The notes under the pieces: generated by a model
Seen by the model: the letters and a program-made list of their open reading frames with translations, nothing else
Told to the model about the DNA's origin: nothing
Databases searched by the model: none
Translations under genes and position numbers: made by a program
Shown here: positions 47,293-59,268 of the stretch, one piece after another
Layout of the letters: each line of letters begins with the position of its first letter
How positions within the stretch are numbered: position 1 is the first letter of the stretch
Assembly (NCBI GenBank): GCA_002914805.1
Contig: JXTB01000042.1
Location: 475,754-539,753 of the forward strand
Direction: 5' to 3'
DNA: 64,000 nucleotides
Origin: Parasponia andersonii
Lineage: Eukaryota; Streptophyta; Magnoliopsida; Rosales; Cannabaceae

Positions 47293-48448
47293 TTTCTATT
47301 AACACTTTTTTTTTTCATTTGAGAAATTTTGTTAATTAATGCCAAATAATTATTTGTCTCCATTAGTGAAATACTGCTTATTACACATATTTTTTTTCAC
47401 GAAATATCCCTCTATTTAATTTTTATCTTTTCTTTTCCACCTATAACCAACTAGTTCCGTTGCTTTTTTTTTTTTTTTCAGTCACGTTCTTTTGCTCATA
47501 ACCACCTGGATTTAACCCTAAGTCCGTTTTGTATAAAAATTTATCCACAATATTGACCGAGTTTTTACTAGCAACAAACATAAACTTGGAATAATTATTT
47601 CAATAGATTGTCCTCTAATAATAAATATAAATAAAATTTTACGAGGAAAATAAAGTTTAATAATAATTTTATTTAAAACAGTTTAGGAAAAAAATCAAAA
47701 AAAATTGTAGACATAATAAATTTTAGCCCAAGGCCCCAAAAAAAATAAATTCGAGCCGGCTCTGCTCTGAAGCTCATCCAAAAAAAACAAAAACAAAAAC
47801 AAAACGGAAAAACAAATATTATCATATGAAATACACAAACAGGCAAGTTCACATTGGTTGGAGACCGAAATCATAAAATTTAATTTGACAAAAATATTTA
47901 TTCGTCTCCAAGAGACATATATCATGATATTAAAGGGGGCTTTCGGTCGTGAAACTTAGAATGAAACTTAGTTATTCATGTATGTGTGGTTCTAATACTA
48001 AAAAAAAAAGGTTGTAGTTGGGTGGTTGCTACTTACTCGATTTTGACAAAAAGTATATTTCTTTAAGTGAAATACTCAACTTATCCCTCTTATTTTTGGA
48101 AACAGTAAATATATCCCTCTAAATTGGTAAAAACTGTGATGCATAAAGACAAAATTACCCTTACTATGGATATGCAAGTAAACAAAAATTAATATTAAAT
48201 AGTGGTGAGTCAAAGTAAGAGATTAATTACATTTAATGAAGTTTTAATCATTTTTTTAGTTAATTAATGGTGTTTGAGTAAGGGTATCTTGGTTACTATT
48301 TTTTTTTTTAAATAACAAGGTTCTTAATTCTGACCAAAATTAGATGAAGTAAAAGTGTTTTTTGAAAGGATGTATAAGTGTACAGTTGACAATTGACAAA
48401 TTATTTTATTTTTATCGTTAGGACTATATTCTAGTATTATATATATAT
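47293..48448. other. AT-rich intergenic DNA, no gene recognised
   Basis: It contains A/T homopolymer runs and ends in a TA microsatellite at about 48438-48453, which is the insertion site of element C. Confidence 0.6.
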
Positions 48449-48453
48449 ATATA

Positions 48454-49003
48454 TGTTATACAGTCTAAAATCTATATGTTGGTCAATGCCAAAAAGAGAA
48501 AGTTGACGACTAAGTTGGATGCATCAGGTCGCATGAGAATTTTTCTGATCGAAGTGCGACCAGTATGAAAAGAAAACTAGATCAAGCTTCATCAAGCGGG
48601 TAATCTACAAAGAAAGGGCAACAAGTTTCTAAATGGAGATCGACCAATTATTCCATTTAAGTTACTGCCCAGTTTTACTGTTACTCGAATTGTATTTTTT
48701 GATTATACACTTACCCGTTTTCACAATTGAAAAACGGTGAGGGTGGCTCATTGTTGTTATAAAAAAAGACTAGGCTACATTCTGTAACTCTCTCTCTCTC
48801 TGGATTCTCACTTTTAGACTTAACAAACTCTTGTAACTCTCCAGAAAATAGTGAAGAACAGTAGACGTAGGCTCATCTTTTTTGGGACTGAACCACTATA
48901 AAATTTTTGTCTCCTTATTTGCTTTGATTTTATCAACCATTTTCATACACAAGCCACATCTTGTAATTTTCTAAATTTATTATTGATAAAACTTCCGTCA
49001 ACA
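48454..49003 (+). repeat. Element C 5' LTR
   Basis: It runs from TGTTATACAGTC to TTCCGTCAACA, 550 bp. A segment of about 25 bases, present at about 58783-58807 in the 3' LTR, is missing here. The transcript leader holds a short CT repeat. Confidence 0.92.
48757..48764 (+). promoter_or_regulatory. Probable TATA box, element C 5' LTR
   Basis: TTATAAAA lies about 300 bases into the LTR, 30-40 bases before the CTCTCTCT leader. The counterpart in the 3' LTR is at 59007. Confidence 0.5.
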
Positions 49004-49005
49004 AT

Positions 49006-49023
49006 TGGCGCTAGAAGGAGGGC
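49006..49023 (+). other. Primer binding site, element C
   Basis: TGGCGCTAGAAGGAGGGC starts two bases after the LTR. The TGG start and its position identify it as the PBS. I did not determine which tRNA it matches. Confidence 0.7.
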
Positions 49024-49062
49024 TATTCCAACAAAAAGTTTGTCAATTTCGCTTCTTTAACA

Positions 49063-50800
49063 ATGACAAACACCAGAAACACTACAAGAAACACCAGAAC
49101 TAGCCAAAACTAACCCCAAAGTACTGCTGCTGCATAGGTCGATCCTGCTCAGGATCAGCCTGCCGTGACCACATTAGAAAAAATTGTCCATAGACAGGAT
49201 CGTATAAAGGATGCTTTGGTAAAACTTCAACAAATCACTAATCAGATTTACGATTCTCTACGATGACTTATTGAGGGACAGATGGTGACTTTATCATAGC
49301 ACGAATATCCCAAAGAACGTCATGCTCAACTACTTGAGAGAGGAATTCAGATCTAGAGACAGGGAACTGTGACTAGTACAGAGCCCACTTCCAAAGGAAA
49401 AGGTAAGGTCACAAACTTACCTTTGGAATCTGGTACTGAGAGTTCGAGCACTGAACATGATCGTGGACAACCTTCCCGAAGAACAACCGTAAATCATGAT
49501 TATCTAAATAACGAGCAAAAATATCGATCGAGGAGCATCTTTGAAAGGATTAGTAGGGAGTCGAGACAGAATCCTATAGACCTGAGATAACACCTAGAAC
49601 AGCGACGTAGTCATGAGCAATCCACATCGCATCATAACCACCGAAGTTGATCTTGTCGCACTATTACATTGGAATCCTCACAAAGGTCGCAGTAGACCCT
49701 GCCTGATCAACCTGCCTTATATCGTGATAACAACCAAAGGCCACCCTTGCCACCAGTAAGAGATAATACTCTCCCTCTGAACATCAATGTTCATAATTTG
49801 AGGATTGCATTAGAAGCACTTGTTGCCTAGGATGATGAGCTCACTGATGGGTATCGTCAATCGTCATTCAACGAGGAAGTTCGAGTTGCTACCTTACCTA
49901 CTAGATTCAAACTTCCCATCATAAATACTTTTGATGGAAAACAGATCTACAGGATCATATGGATCACTTCAGTGACCTGATGGAACTCCATCGTGTCGAT
50001 GATCTCGCATGCTGCAGATGTTTGTTGTAATTCTCACTGAAGCAGTGAAGAAGTGGTTCGAAGAACTTAAGTCTGGTTCAATCTCGTCCTGATAACAACT
50101 TCAGACTGCATTCTTGAGACAATTCTAGGCTGCGAAGAATTTGACTGTTCCACTTGTCAGTCTATCTGCTATTCAGTAAGGTTCGAACGAAACTCTACGA
50201 TCTTACCTTAACCGCTTTACCTCAGAGTTGGCAAAGGTCAACAACCCACCTGAAGGGGGAGTTTTAACTCTAATAATGGTCGGGGTGCAACTAGAGACTA
50301 AACTTTAAGAAGAGTTACTTAAGCAAGAATGCAGAACCCTTGAAGACTTTTATCAAAGAGTTGGTTGGCATCTAAGGGTGGAATCTTCACGCGAGAATTT
50401 TCATAAAACGAAGAAGGAAGGAGGAAAAGATACTGCTAAAGATGCAACCACAACCAATAATAATAATAACAAGAAGTCAAACAAAAGAAGTAACGAACAA
50501 TCAACTAAGTAGCAGCCCAAACAGAAAAAGCAAGAGATTCCAAGAGCTCCCATGAGATTCAACAACTATACTGAACTGAACGCACTCATAGATCATATCT
50601 ATGCAGTCACAAACCAGCAAGAGTGATATCGTCAATCGGAACTGATAAAACGGGATAGAGCGAGATGTGATCCCAACAAGTTCTGCATATATCACAATGA
50701 CATTGGACATGATACCAATAACTGCTATACCTTGAAGAATGAAATCGAAATATTAATCAAAGAATGGCAGCTACGGCAGTACACCAGATAGAACAATGAA
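49063..50800 (+). pseudogene. gag: Gag of element C
   Basis: ATG at 49063 (MTNTRNTTRNTR) opens a polar N-terminal half broken by stops at about 49111, 49132 and 49261. A region open at 49369-49590 reads TSKGKGKVTNLPLESGTESS and RSIFERISRESRQNP. The core follows: DGYRQSSFNEEVRVATL, then RVDDLAC after a frameshift near 49945. The nucleocapsid has a basic, Asn-rich tract (TTNNNNNKKSNKRSNEQST) and a zinc knuckle C-x3-H-x3-G-H-x4-C (CIYHNDIGHDTNNC at 50683). The product would form particles and bind RNA; here it cannot be made. Confidence 0.85.
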
Positions 50801-51059
50801 AGGCAGGAAAAAAACCAACAGTAACCTCCAGAAATTCAACGCGAAGTGCGAACTATTTTTAGAGGATCACATGTTGGTGGAGATTCAAAGAGGGCACAAG
50901 ATTGGTACGCACGAGAAGCTTGACAGCAGCCATTGACCAATGTCATGTACTTTGAGTAGCGACCACAAAAGCTTCAACGGGTACCGGATATAGATATTAC
51001 CTTCACGGAGCAGAATGCAAAAGAAGTCCATTACCCACATAATGATGCATTGGTCATAA

Positions 51060-51412
51060 AAATCAACTATAGAAGCATGCAGTTATGGTGAGTATTGGTC
51101 GATAATGGAAGTGCTGTCGATATCCTATACTATGACGCCTTCAAGAAGATGGGATTGAGTGAAAACGACCTAAAACTCACTGTCACTCCACTTTATAGAT
51201 TTACTGGTAACAGCATAATACTTAGGGGCATGATTGAGTTAATGGTCAACGTTGGAACTTATCCTAGGGTTTCAACGGTAATGATTGAATTCTTAGTTGT
51301 TGATTGCCCCTCTACATTCAATGTTGTACTAGGAAGACCAACAGTGAGGGAACTTCGAGCAGTCACTTCAATCTACCACCTTGCTATGAAGTTCTTACTC
51401 AACATAAAGTAG
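51060..51412 (+). pseudogene. Aspartic protease of element C
   Basis: An open piece of 105 codons reads VDNGSAVDILYYDAFKKMGL (active site D-N-G-S), LYRFTGNSIILRGMIELM, YPRVSTVMIEFLVVDCPS and FNVVLGRPTVRELRAVTS. It is the best preserved protease in the window; A has a stop inside the domain. It ends at a TAG in the linker (after LLNIK), followed by the short Ser/Glu repeat. Confidence 0.87.
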
Positions 51413-51829
51413 GCGAAGTGAGAGGCAACCAATATGAACGCGGACTTGTTATAATAATTCTTTAAAGCTCGCAGCAAAAGATGTGGCACCTCACACAATG
51501 ATGGTCTAGCTACAAGGCGAAACTTCAAGTGAAACGTCAATCGAAGACCTCAACCCTCGAGAAATCGATGGAGAGGTCAAGCCTAGACCTATAAAAGACT
51601 TAGAAGATTTATCGATTGACAGGTCTTCGAAGGTTCTAAAAATCGAGGCAAAACTTCAAGAAATTATGCGAGCTTCATTGGTTGCTTTTCTGAAATCAAA
51701 CTTAGATATCTTCACATGGTGACATTCTTACATGGTGGGGATCAATCTGAATATCATATGCCATCACCTTAACATAGATACAATAAAGAAGCCTATACAA
51801 TAGAAAAGAAGAGCTATAAATCCAAAACC

Positions 51830-52445
51830 CTACGTCGCATTGAAAAAAGAGGTGGAGAAGTTGCTCGAAATTGGATTCATCAGGGAATCTTTTTACCCGA
51901 ACTGGCTTGTAGACCCAGTTTTGGTAAAGAAACCTAACAGGAAGTGGAGAACTTGCATCGATTTCACCGACCTCAACAAAGCATGCCTGAAGGACAGTTT
52001 TCCCCTTCTAAAAATCGACCAACTTGTAGATGCAATGTCGGGGCATGAACTCTTAAGCTTTATGGACGCATATTTTGGATACGATCAAATCCCTATGTAC
52101 GAGCTAGATGAGGAGCATACCTCGTTCATCACTGATCGAGGATTGTACTATTACAAAAAGATGCCCTTTGGACTCATCAACGCAGGAACAACTTATTAGT
52201 GTCTTGTCAATATGATGTTTGCAAAATAAATTGGCAAGACAATGGAGGTATATGTTGATGACATGTTGGAAAAGCCGAAGAAAGCTGAAGATCATGTCAA
52301 GCACCTTGATGAGATGTTCAAAATTCTTCAGAAATATCAAATAAAGTTGAACCTCCAGAAGTGCGCATTCAGAGTAGGATCTGGAAAATTCCTAGGGTTC
52401 ATGGTCAATCAGCGAGGCATCAAAGCTAAGCCTCATAAGATATAA
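51830..52445 (+). pseudogene. Reverse transcriptase of element C
   Basis: The readable order is KKEVEKLLEIGFIRESFYPN, KPNRKWRTCIDFTDLNKACL, LLSFMDAYFGYDQIPMYELD, YKKMPFGLINAGTTY, a TAG at 52197, NMMFAK, a TAA at 52227, MEVYVDDM with the YVDD box at about 52253, then HLDEMFKILQKYQIKLNLQK and FLGFMVNQRGI, with a TAA at 52443. The three stops coincide with Gln codons in element A, so each is a C-to-T change. The catalytic motif is intact. Confidence 0.9.
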
Positions 52446-53655
52446 GCACTAATTAATATATAATCCCCTCGCAAACCCAAAGATATGCAGAGCCTGGTGG
52501 GAAGAGTGGCTGCACTAAGTCGATTTGTATCCAGGTCAACTAATAAATGCCAACTATTCTTCGAAGTATTGAAGGGTTTGAAGAGGTTTGAGCGGACGAA
52601 ATAATATGAACAGGCATTCCAAGAATTAAAAATACACTTGGGTTCTCCTCCACTCTTGTCGAAGCCAAACCCTGGGGTAGAGTTATACTTATATCTCGCT
52701 ATTTCTAAATATGCGACAAGTGCTACGTTGATTCGAGAAAAAGAAAATATACAGCGACCAGTATATTACGTAAGTAAAAGATTACTTGATGCCGAAACAA
52801 GATATCCAGAGATGGAAAAGTTGGCATTAGCACTCATCGTCGCATCCAGGAAGCTTCGACCTTATTTTCATGAGCACTCCATCAAAGTTTTCACGAATTT
52901 TCTATTAAAACAAGTTCTATAAAAACCTGAGACTTCAGGACGACTACTTAAGTGGGCCGTTGAGTTGAGTAAATTTGACATCAATTTTCAACCTCGCACT
53001 GCAATTAAAGGACAAGCTCTCATAGATTTTATTGTAGAGTTCACGTATAATGTCAATCTTTCCACAGAAGTGATCGACAAACCTGCTATAGATTTATTAA
53101 GACTGTGGAAACTTTATGTCGATGGATCGTCAAACGAGAATAGAGCTGGTGTGGGCTTAGTACTCATCAGTCCTGAAGGGCATAATATTAATTGTGCACT
53201 TCACTTCGAATTTCTAGCATCGAATAATGAGGCAGAATATGAAGCACTGATAGCTGGGCTAAAGCTCGCACAAGAAATGAAGGTCTAGATGATTGAGGTA
53301 TACAGTGATTCTCAGTTGGTCGTTTGTCAAATGATCGGCAATTATTAAGCAAGAGAAGGAAGAATGATGGCCTACTTACAGGAGGTACAACGATTGTTCT
53401 CGACATTTACTGCTTATAGCATTCAACTTCTTCCTCACATTAAGAATACTTGGGTAGATGCTCTAGCTAAGCTCATCTCAACAGAAGATGCAGAATTATT
53501 AATGATGGTTCCTGTTGAATTTCTTGCGAAATCAAGTATCGAAGTAGAGCCCCAAGTGACTATGTCGGTTGACAAAAGGCCATCGTGGATGGATGCTATA
53601 ATGAAGTATCTACAAAATGGCAATCTTCCCAAAAGCAAAGACGATGCAAAGTGAC
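52446..53655 (+). pseudogene. Dual RNase H region of element C
   Basis: The first RNase H: ELYLYLAISKYATSATLIRE, RPVYYVSKRLLDAETRYPEM, KLRPYFHEHSIKVFTN, and a TAA at 52920 after KQVL. The second RNase H, found only in Tat elements: LYVDGSSNENRAGVGLVLIS, NNEAEYEALIAGLKLAQEMK, a TAG at about 53287, then IEVYSDSQLVV. The acidic residues (D, E, D) are present. The tail, SSIEVEPQVTMSVDKRPSWM, leads into integrase. There is only one copy of this region, whereas element A has two. Confidence 0.88.
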
Positions 53656-54819
53656 TTCGAATGAAGGCAGCTCACTATATCATCTATGATGGAAAGCTTT
53701 ATCGAAGAAGTTTTAGCTCGCCATTATTATTATATGTTGATGAAGAAAAAACGCACTACATTATGAGGGAAATTCATGAAGGAATATACAAAAATCATTC
53801 AGGGGGGCAGGCACTTACGAACAAGGTTCTCAGACAAGGGTATTTTTAGCCAACTATGAAGAAGGATACAATGGAATTTGCTAGAAGGTGTAAAAATATC
53901 AAAAATTTGCAACTGTTCCTAGAATGCTACATGTTCTTCTAACTCCAATGACTAGTCCATGGCTATTTGCAGTATGGGGAATCGATATTATCAGAATCCT
54001 TCCATTAGCGCGAGGTAGATTGAAGTATGCAGTGGTCGCAGTCGATTATTTCACCAAGTGGACAAAAGTTAAAGCCTTGAGTACCATTTTCGCAAAGAAG
54101 ATGATAGATTTTTTTTACAAATCTATAATCTGCCATTATGGTATACCACATACTATAATTTCTGATAATGGGAAATAATTTGACTCCGATGAAATCTGTA
54201 ACTTCTACGACAACTTAGGCATCAAAAAGAGCTTCTCTGCTATTGTTCATCCATAAGTCAATGGACAGGTCGAAGCTATAAACAAGATACTTAAACAAAA
54301 CCTAAAGACAAATCTGGAAGAGCACAAAGGAACTTGGCCAGAAGTGCTTTCTGAGTATTATGGGCTTGTCGAACCACTCAACAAACTACTACTGGAAAAA
54401 GTCCATTCTCTTTAACTTATGGATACGAAGCAATGGTACCAGTAGAAATTGGTGCAAGCTCTCTATGACAATCTACCTATAAGTAAGATCAGAATAATGT
54501 ACTAATAAGAATTGAGCTCGATCTTTTGTAAGAAAGGCGCGAGCAGTCTCAACTTCAGATCACATCATATTAACAGTACACTACTTGATATTATAATTCT
54601 AAAGTCAAAAATAGACAATTTGAAGTTGGTGATCTTATTTTTCGACAAGTTATACCTAATAATAAAGAGCACAGTACTGGTGTATTTGGAATTTCTTGGG
54701 AAGGACCATATATTATTGACGTTATCATTCGACCTAGGACATACAAGCTAGCTCGCACTGGTAGACAAAAGATCGACCATGCTTGGAATGCAGAACAACT
54801 TCGTCGCTATTATCAGTAA
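53656..54819 (+). pseudogene. Integrase of element C
   Basis: Zinc domain: EEKTHYIMREIHEGIYKNHS, QALTNKVLRQGYF, then EFARRCKNI, where the second cysteine of CxxC is lost. Core: WGIDIIRILPLARGRLKYAV (first Asp), YFTKWTKVKALST, YGIPHTIISDNGK (second Asp) with TAA after it, then NGQVEAINKILKQNLK (third residue Glu kept). The C-terminal part is broken by stops and shifts but ends clearly with HAWNAEQLRRYYQ and TAA at 54817. The DDE residues are all visible, unlike in element A. Confidence 0.88.
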
Positions 54820-55460
54820 ATCTTCATACATATCTTCATTTTCAATGAGCTAGGGGGCATCTTGTCATTCTTCATCATTCATCAATAAAGATGTCATTTC
54901 TTCAATTTTATTTGGTTCATCTTTTATAGTTTTATGGCAATCTTCGAACACCATAAAACTCGGGGGGCAGTGAGATCAGAATGTTATCTCCTACTTGCTT
55001 CCTAAGGGACTATGCAAATGTTCATTTAGAGGGGTTGGAATTTTAGATCGCCGAATTTCTAAAATTTCTTAAAATCTTAGGATTTTCTCCTCACTTCATG
55101 CCATAGCATATCATATTACACAATTTCTCTCCTCGAACAACAAAGTAACTAAGCAAAACATTAATTGTTCGATGTGATATATTGCTATAATCTATTTTGC
55201 TGTGGAACTTCTGAAAAACAGTATTGAGTTCGCATCACTCATACTTGTTGTTTTCTTAAGCGACATAACCTATCCAAACACTTAAAACCCATTTTAAGTT
55301 AGTTGGATTTGAATCGCAATAATGTATCAATCAGTCACCTAGTAATTGACTACTTGGTTAAATTATGCATCTTTATATTACAATGCAATGTGTTTTAATT
55401 ATTTTACAAGGATAAACATTTAAAAAAATAATAATAATAATTTCATAATTATCAAATGTA
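54820..55460. other. Spacer between convergent pol and antisense gene, element C
   Basis: Non-coding and conserved with 29757-30360 of element A. It contains ACTCGGGGGGCAGTGAGATC at 54959, a polypurine-like tract not linked to the LTR. Confidence 0.6.
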
Positions 55461-55942
55461 CTATGCAGATATGCTCGCTCCACCGTTTATAGTTTTTGTT
55501 GCAGCTTTAGTTTCCTTCCAGCTCTGGATAAGCTCGACCACATCTTCAACGAGGATATAAAAGTCAAAATCTGGATACTCACAGAAAATATTATATATTA
55601 TGGTTGATAAGGTGATGTCACTAGCTTTTTCTTCGAGCTCCTTGACGTCAGTGGCCCTAAACTCTTCTATAACTTTGCGAGCCGCCTCTTCTGTCGCATC
55701 TTTCAGAGCATCCGGATACTTGGACATGGTTTTCTCACGTTCTTTGATTTTTTCCTCGAGCTTCTCCTTTTCGAGCTTTTCCTTGGCTAGATCCTCGCAC
55801 AGTTGCTACTTCTCCAACTCGAAGGAGTTTTTCTATTCCTCGCGAGTCTTCTTCAAATCCTCAAATGCTTGGGCCATATCTTCGACCTTTTTGCCCTTCT
55901 CCATGCATTCAAAGATCGGGTCATACATCAAAATAGGAGCTG

Positions 55943-56014
55943 CAGTAGTTTGAAAATATAACACATATCAGTACAAGAAAAGTGCACCAAAGAGTGAAGC
56001 TAGAAGATGCTTAC
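55943..56014 (-). other. Intron 3 of the antisense gene (element C)
   Basis: Donor GTAAGCATC at 56014 is kept. The acceptor of element A (TTTTTAG) reads TTTTCAA here; the next AG, at ACTGCAG, could substitute. The left border is approximate. Confidence 0.45.
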
Positions 56015-56424
56015 GTTTGCTAACATCCTTATTACAGCACTGAAAGCGACCTTGGCTGGTCGTTGCTTCATCCTCTCCCAACCATCCTCAGAAGTAAAAC
56101 GGTCGATAAAGACCGCGCTCAAGCTAGCTTTTTCTGGTAGTTGGCGAAGGAGTGTGAAAAGCTCCTCGTCCTTATCGGCTTGGCTCGGTTCCCTAGAAGA
56201 AGTGGCGGTTTCCTTGGATGGCTCAGGCTGGCTGGCAATTTTTGTAGGCTGGGGAGGAGGCGAGCTTATAAGGACATCCTCAAAGGTGACTTTTCACTTC
56301 TTTGAGGTATCGACCTTCTCTTTCGCTTTCATCAAGGGGGGAGGTGTGTTATTTGGTGTCTTGAACTTTGCCATTGACCCCAGTATTGAAGGTGGTGCTC
56401 GCAGTCCACTGCCAATTGTCATTT

Positions 56425-56495
56425 CTGTACAAATATGATTAGTTAGCATGTGATGTATGTAATGCAACAAAGAGATGGAATAATAGAAAAATTAT
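56425..56495 (-). other. Intron 2 of the antisense gene (element C), donor lost
   Basis: The acceptor TTTGTACAG before AAATGACA is kept and a CTAAC word lies upstream. The donor reads AAGATAATTT where element A has AAGGTAATTT, so GT has become AT. Confidence 0.65.
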
Positions 56496-56823
56496 CTTCT
56501 TGCTACTGAGAAATTTGCGGCGTTGGAACTTTTGGAGATAGTGGTTCTGGGATAGTAGGAGAGGCAGGTGCTTTTCATTTCTTGGGTTTAGAAGATGATG
56601 CACCCGCTTCTTTTTGTTTCCTCTGCTTCTTCTTTGAGCTCGAGGGTTTAGTTAGATGGTTGGCAGAATATGGAAGAGTGGTTCCCTTTTGGGAATAGTC
56701 CACAAGCGACTAGGTTTTTGGTTTTCCCAAGCTTCTTCCAATAAAATTCTTCGATTGGAAGGTCATTTATTTTATACACCATTGCGAGCTGCTCTTTGGA
56801 GAGTCCTGGACGCTCCCTGTTAT

Positions 56824-56895
56824 CTGCGATGGCATACGAATGCGATCAGATTGATATATTTATATAGAGTAAGCTATAAGCTGAAAGTTACCTAC
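56824..56895 (-). other. Intron 1 of the antisense gene (element C)
   Basis: On the minus strand GTAGGTAACTTT (donor at 56895) ... CATCGCAG (acceptor at 56824), 72 bp and T-rich. In element A the donor sequence is identical, but about 115 bases including the acceptor are deleted. Confidence 0.65.
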
Positions 56896-57613
56896 CAAGG
56901 TTTTAAAAGAAGCCATTATCCGCGTAATCAAAGTGAAAAAATGGATTTTTCCACTTTCCCATATTATTACAGACACCATAGATGGTTTTTATTGCTTGAT
57001 TCGACCACTTGCTCACATAGAAGAAGCCGAAATCTAATGGATTCGACTTCACTTGGTAGAAACAAGTGAACTCTTCAGGCATGGAGGATTCTAGACCTAA
57101 TTTATGGTATAATATGTACAAACCTACTATGTATCTATATGTATTTAGGGTTAGTTGAAAGGGGACAACTCCATAATAATCGATAATCGATTTAATATAT
57201 AGATGAAGTGGGAGGTGGACACCATATCTAAGAACTGCGTCTGAGAATAAGGTAGTTCCATGAAGAGGTGTGTGTGGTCGATTGAACTCTGTGGGTAGGC
57301 GAAGGGGGACATCGATTTTATAATCGCATACGATTTTTTCAAGCTTGTTTGTTGTACAACTCGTCTTTATATCGGTACATGACCAATCTCCTTCTACATA
57401 GTTATAACCCCTTGCGAATACAAAGGCATCCCTAATGTGCTGAGACCATTGGTCTTAAGGGAGGTCTTCTATGCGAGGACTACTTAGCCTGGTCCCAGTT
57501 ATTTCTACTTCATGTTGTGGATCTTCGAGATTAATAGAACTAATGCTTGTACTAGAGAATAATGATTCCTCTTAGAACGCATTCCCTTCCATAAGTTCCT
57601 TGCTACTAGATAT

Positions 57614-58660
57614 CTGAAAGAAGAAACATAGGATGTATTTAGTTCTATGGGAGCATCAGGTATCCTTACTATATGCAAGCAATTTGGAGCCACATACCCT
57701 AGGATTGCACCAATAACAAGCTATCCATCAAATTTTTTCTAATCAATCTATGGGTTTGTCAAAAATTATTCGAGCAACTCTTCAATAGTTGGTCACTCGA
57801 CTAGTTTTGGTTTTCGAATGTTAAGATTTTAGATCTTAGATTTCTCCTAAAAGTTCATCTATCAATCATCTAAAAGTAATTTATTTGATAAATTAATGGA
57901 GAGACTCTGAGATATGCCCATTTTTCAGTTTATTTGAATATAAGGATAGGTTTATGTTCAGGTCATTCATACTCTACGGTTCATCTTTCTATTTCTAAAA
58001 ATGAGCTCTGTGTGGGTTCTTTAGTCCTATGAAAATCAAAGAACAATAATTCTTTAAATAAAAAAAGAGAGAGAATGTATGCTAACTTTTTGTTCAGAGA
58101 CTGAAAAACTGAGATGTTGCTTGAAGGATTTTGGTGATGACTTTGCGAGCTGGAAAGCGAATAGGGGCATCGAGAGGATTTCTGTATTATGGGCATTTCG
58201 AATTTCAGAAGAAATGGAAGAGGAAGAGAAGGCAATAGGATTCGAGCTTTGAAGGAGAGGCGGATAGATTCTTGATATATATTTCAAGCATCATCAAATC
58301 ACAACCATAAATCAAGGCATTTAATTTTCAGTTGTAATGACCGAAATTCACGCGGGAGTTAATTTTTGAAATTAAATGAGTATTTTTTCAAAATTTGAAA
58401 CGTCTCAATTTGAAACAATAGCTAGCATCATTGCTATCATCGCCTCTGCTCGAAAAACGGAGAAGTTTCCTCGAGTTTTACTAATCTCTTGAGAAAAGGT
58501 GACACGTGGTTGCATCTGTCAAGAAAAAGTACGCGTAGTTCTAGAATGATAGGATTTAAGAATTTGCTACTCTTTGAGGGTTTCAAGATTATATCATAAT
58601 GTCACATTTTTAAGTTCGCACTTATCAGAGAAGGAAGCCTCATTTTGTCCTAAAGAACTA
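57614..58660. other. Spacer between antisense gene and LTR, element C
   Basis: Non-coding and shared with 26261-27724 of A and 38360-42626 of B (for example TCTATTTCTAAAAA at 57989). It must hold the antisense gene's promoter if it has one. A TTCTTTAAATAAAAAAAGAG stretch lies near 58050, corresponding to TTCTATAAATAAGTGAGAGA in B. Confidence 0.6.
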
Positions 58661-58678
58661 ATGGAGCTGGAGGGCAAT
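58661..58678 (+). other. Polypurine tract of element C
   Basis: AATGGAGCTGGAGGGCAAT ends directly before the 3' LTR start TGTTGTACGGTC. Confidence 0.8.
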
Positions 58679-59034
58679 TGTTGTACGGTCTAAAATTTAT
58701 ATATTGGTCAATGCCAAAAAGAGAAAGTTAGCCACCAAGTTGGACGCGTCAAGTCGCATGAGAATTTTTCTGATCGAAGTACGACCTCCTTCGAATGAGT
58801 TAAGTGCGACTAGTATGAAAAGGAAACTAGATGAAGTTTCATCAAGCGGGTAATCTACAAAGAAAGGGAAATAAGTTTCTGAATGGAGATCGACCAATCA
58901 TTCCATTTAAGTTATTACCTAGTTATATTGTTACTCAAATTGTATTTTTTGATTATACACTTACTCATTTTCACAATTGGGAAACAGTGAGAGTAGCTCA
59001 ATATTGTTATAAAAAGGACTAGGCTACATTCTGT

Positions 59035-59073
<39 letters not shown>

Positions 59074-59268
59074 GATTCTCACCTTGAGACTTAACAAAAC
59101 TCTTGTAATTCTCAAGAAAATAGTGAAGAACAATGGACGTAGGCTCATTTTTTCGGGCTGAACTATTATAAAATTCTTGTCTCCTTATTTGTTTTGATTT
59201 TATCAACTATTTTCACATACAAGCCACATATTGTAATTTCCTAAATTTATTATTCACAAAACTTCTGT

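Larger units (their letters stand above)
55461..57613 (-). pseudogene. Antisense gene of Tat element C, PF04195-like, four exons
   Basis: Reading leftward, the start codon position (57613) reads ATA instead of ATG. Exon 1 (56896-57613) contains YYGVVP, YRYIVGLYILYHKLGL, PEEFTCFYQVKSNPLDFGFF, NNMGKWKNPFFHFDYADN. Its domain is better preserved here than in element A. Exon 2 (56496-56823) is Lys/Ser-rich, exon 3 (56015-56424) carries LMKAKEKVDTSKK, and exon 4 (55461 to about 55942) carries KYPDALKDATEEAARKVIEE and a coiled coil, ending GGASISA. Stops: TAA inside the early part of exon 1 (after NAF, and after DLP as in A). Donor 2 is mutated. Function unknown; likely nuclear or regulatory, but that is speculation. 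Confidence 0.78.

Noticed and set aside
55600..56438. Plus-strand open frames of 117 and 143 codons in element C
   Set aside because: They mirror exons 4 and 3 of the minus-strand antisense gene. The minus frame shows conserved words also seen in element A; the plus frames do not.
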